Source: Euryarchaeota archaeon UBA596
GTDB taxonomy: Archaea; Thermoplasmatota; Poseidoniia; Poseidoniales; Poseidoniaceae
NCBI GenBank assembly: GCA_002498205.1
Contig: DAGQ01000125.1
Location: forward strand, 16,962 to 22,816
Reading direction: 5' to 3'
Length of the DNA: 5,855 nucleotides
This document shows, piece by piece, positions 5,213-5,855 of the stretch (position 1 is its first letter; every line of letters starts with the position of its first letter). The position numbers and the translations under genes were made by a program. A model generated the notes under the pieces. That model saw only the letters and a program-made list of their open reading frames with translations. It searched no databases and was not told where the DNA came from.

Positions 5213-5855
5213 TTATTCACATACTTCATGTGTACAAATTGGCGGAATCCAATATAATTTATCATCAGGGTTAAATGTATCTAATTGTAATGTGCTACCC
5301 TCACCTTCAACAATTGTGACTATCGATGAAGTTGAAGCAGGAAGGTAATCTTCACCTGTTGATAATAATGTTAATCTTAAAGTATGACCAGCCATTATTT
5401 CAGCATCTAAAGCTATAAATTCCATATTTGCAGTGATTGTTTCTAAAACAGGTAACCAAGTCGAAGATAATTCCTCCCCACCTTCATGGTAGCGTAAATC
5501 CATTATTGCATGGCCAATATGAATACAATCATTACCATCACAATCCTCCAACAATGCATAAAGTTGACCACCTACTGTTGAAGTAGTTACTTGAACATGA
5601 AGTCTAGGCATTCCTTGGACATAAATATCCTCAGTTAATGGGGATGTTTCGAATATAGGACCTGTAGAAGCATCAGGTAAGACCGTAAGACCTCCCGAAC
5701 TACTCATATCAGATCCTAAAGTAAAAATTAATTCTTCAGTATCAGAAGCAGGATATCTATCTTCTATTCTCCAAGCACCATGATTAGATTGTATTTCAAC
5801 ATGTAATAAGGGCTGATTGCCTTCTCCTTTTAGATACCAATCAAACCATTCTAGT
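5213..5855 (-). CDS. CocE/NonD-type hydrolase (peptidase S15 superfamily), C-terminal 213 residues
   Basis: The frame is open to the right edge, well beyond the first internal ATG at 5707, so this is the 3' part of a longer gene. The fragment begins with LEWFDWYLKG, the conserved end of the alpha/beta-hydrolase domain in X-prolyl dipeptidyl peptidase, cocaine esterase and glutaryl-7-ACA acylase relatives. It continues into the jelly-roll PepX C-terminal domain: SPLTEDIYVQGMPRLHVQV, an LRYHEG strand, and AGHTLRLTLLSTGEDY. Such enzymes hydrolyse peptides, esters or amides with a Ser-Asp-His triad. All three catalytic residues should lie upstream of the visible part, so activity and substrate cannot be judged. 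The C-terminal domain has two close Cys pairs (CDGNDC and CTHEVCE at the very end), which would suit an exported, disulfide-stabilised enzyme; that is inference. It is co-directional with the surface genes, 49 or 73 bp upstream depending on the start used. Confidence 0.85.
   Translation of the reverse strand, partial: LEWFDWYLKGEGNQPLLHVEIQSNHGAWRIEDRYPASDTEELIFTLGSDMSSSGGLTVLPDASTGPIFETSPLTEDIYVQGMPRLHVQVTTSTVGGQLYALLEDCDGNDCIHIGHAIMDLRYHEGGEELSSTWLPVLETITANMEFIALDAEIMAGHTLRLTLLSTGEDYLPASTSSIVTIVEGEGSTLQLDTFNPDDKLYWIPPICTHEVCE

Noticed and set aside
5213..5707. Complete 164-residue protein starting at ATG 5707
   Set aside because: The same frame continues without a stop to the window edge and the added residues (LEWFDWYLKG onward) match the conserved S15/CocE family, so the ATG is internal.
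1..5855. Defence system, mobile element, tRNA or rRNA
   Set aside because: No transposase, integrase, nuclease or toxin-antitoxin motifs, no terminal inverted repeats, and no cloverleaf or rRNA-like sequence were seen on either strand.

Overview
The window is A+T-rich (roughly one third G+C by eye) and protein-dense. It looks archaeal, most plausibly marine planktonic Euryarchaeota (Marine Group II/III, Poseidoniales-like). Three things point there. Large secreted proteins are built of Asp-rich thrombospondin type 3-like calcium loops and held by a single C-terminal membrane helix. A second surface protein has a short Trp-rich cytoplasmic tail of a kind I associate with these archaea. Genes follow archaeal-style TATA/oligo-T signals with good Shine-Dalgarno sites. 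This is inference from style; no rRNA or marker gene is present to confirm the taxon.

Layout. Positions 1-648 (minus) hold the N-terminal 216 codons of an unrecognised, probably cytosolic protein that runs off the left edge. A 101-bp divergent intergenic region (649-749) with a small hairpin and an A+T tract separates it from a thiamine pyrophosphokinase gene on the plus strand (750-1388). That gene meets the next one tail to tail, with three bases between the stop codons. On the minus strand, reading right to left, come: the C-terminal part of a CocE/NonD (peptidase S15-like) hydrolase (5855-5213); a 49-bp gap holding an oligo-T terminator and a TATA-like element; a large calcium-loop repeat surface protein (5139-2713); and a second single-pass surface protein with Ig-like modules (2726-1392). 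The last two overlap by 14 bp and are probably translationally coupled.

How the genes fit together. The two overlapping genes form a likely cell-surface pair. Both have a signal peptide, an extracellular beta-rich or calcium-binding part, one C-terminal membrane helix and a short cytoplasmic tail. The larger is a candidate Ca2+-stiffened stalk or adhesin; the smaller is a candidate partner with tandem disulfide-bearing beta-sandwich modules. The upstream hydrolase may be transcribed in the same direction, but its missing N-terminus leaves its location unknown. Thiamine pyrophosphokinase suggests salvage of external thiamine. I see no CRISPR, transposon, tRNA, rRNA or defence system. The most distinctive signal is the very regular internal architecture of the repeat protein, including eight cysteine modules of invariant spacing. 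Start sites for both surface genes were reassigned from Shine-Dalgarno evidence, one of them to a TTG codon.
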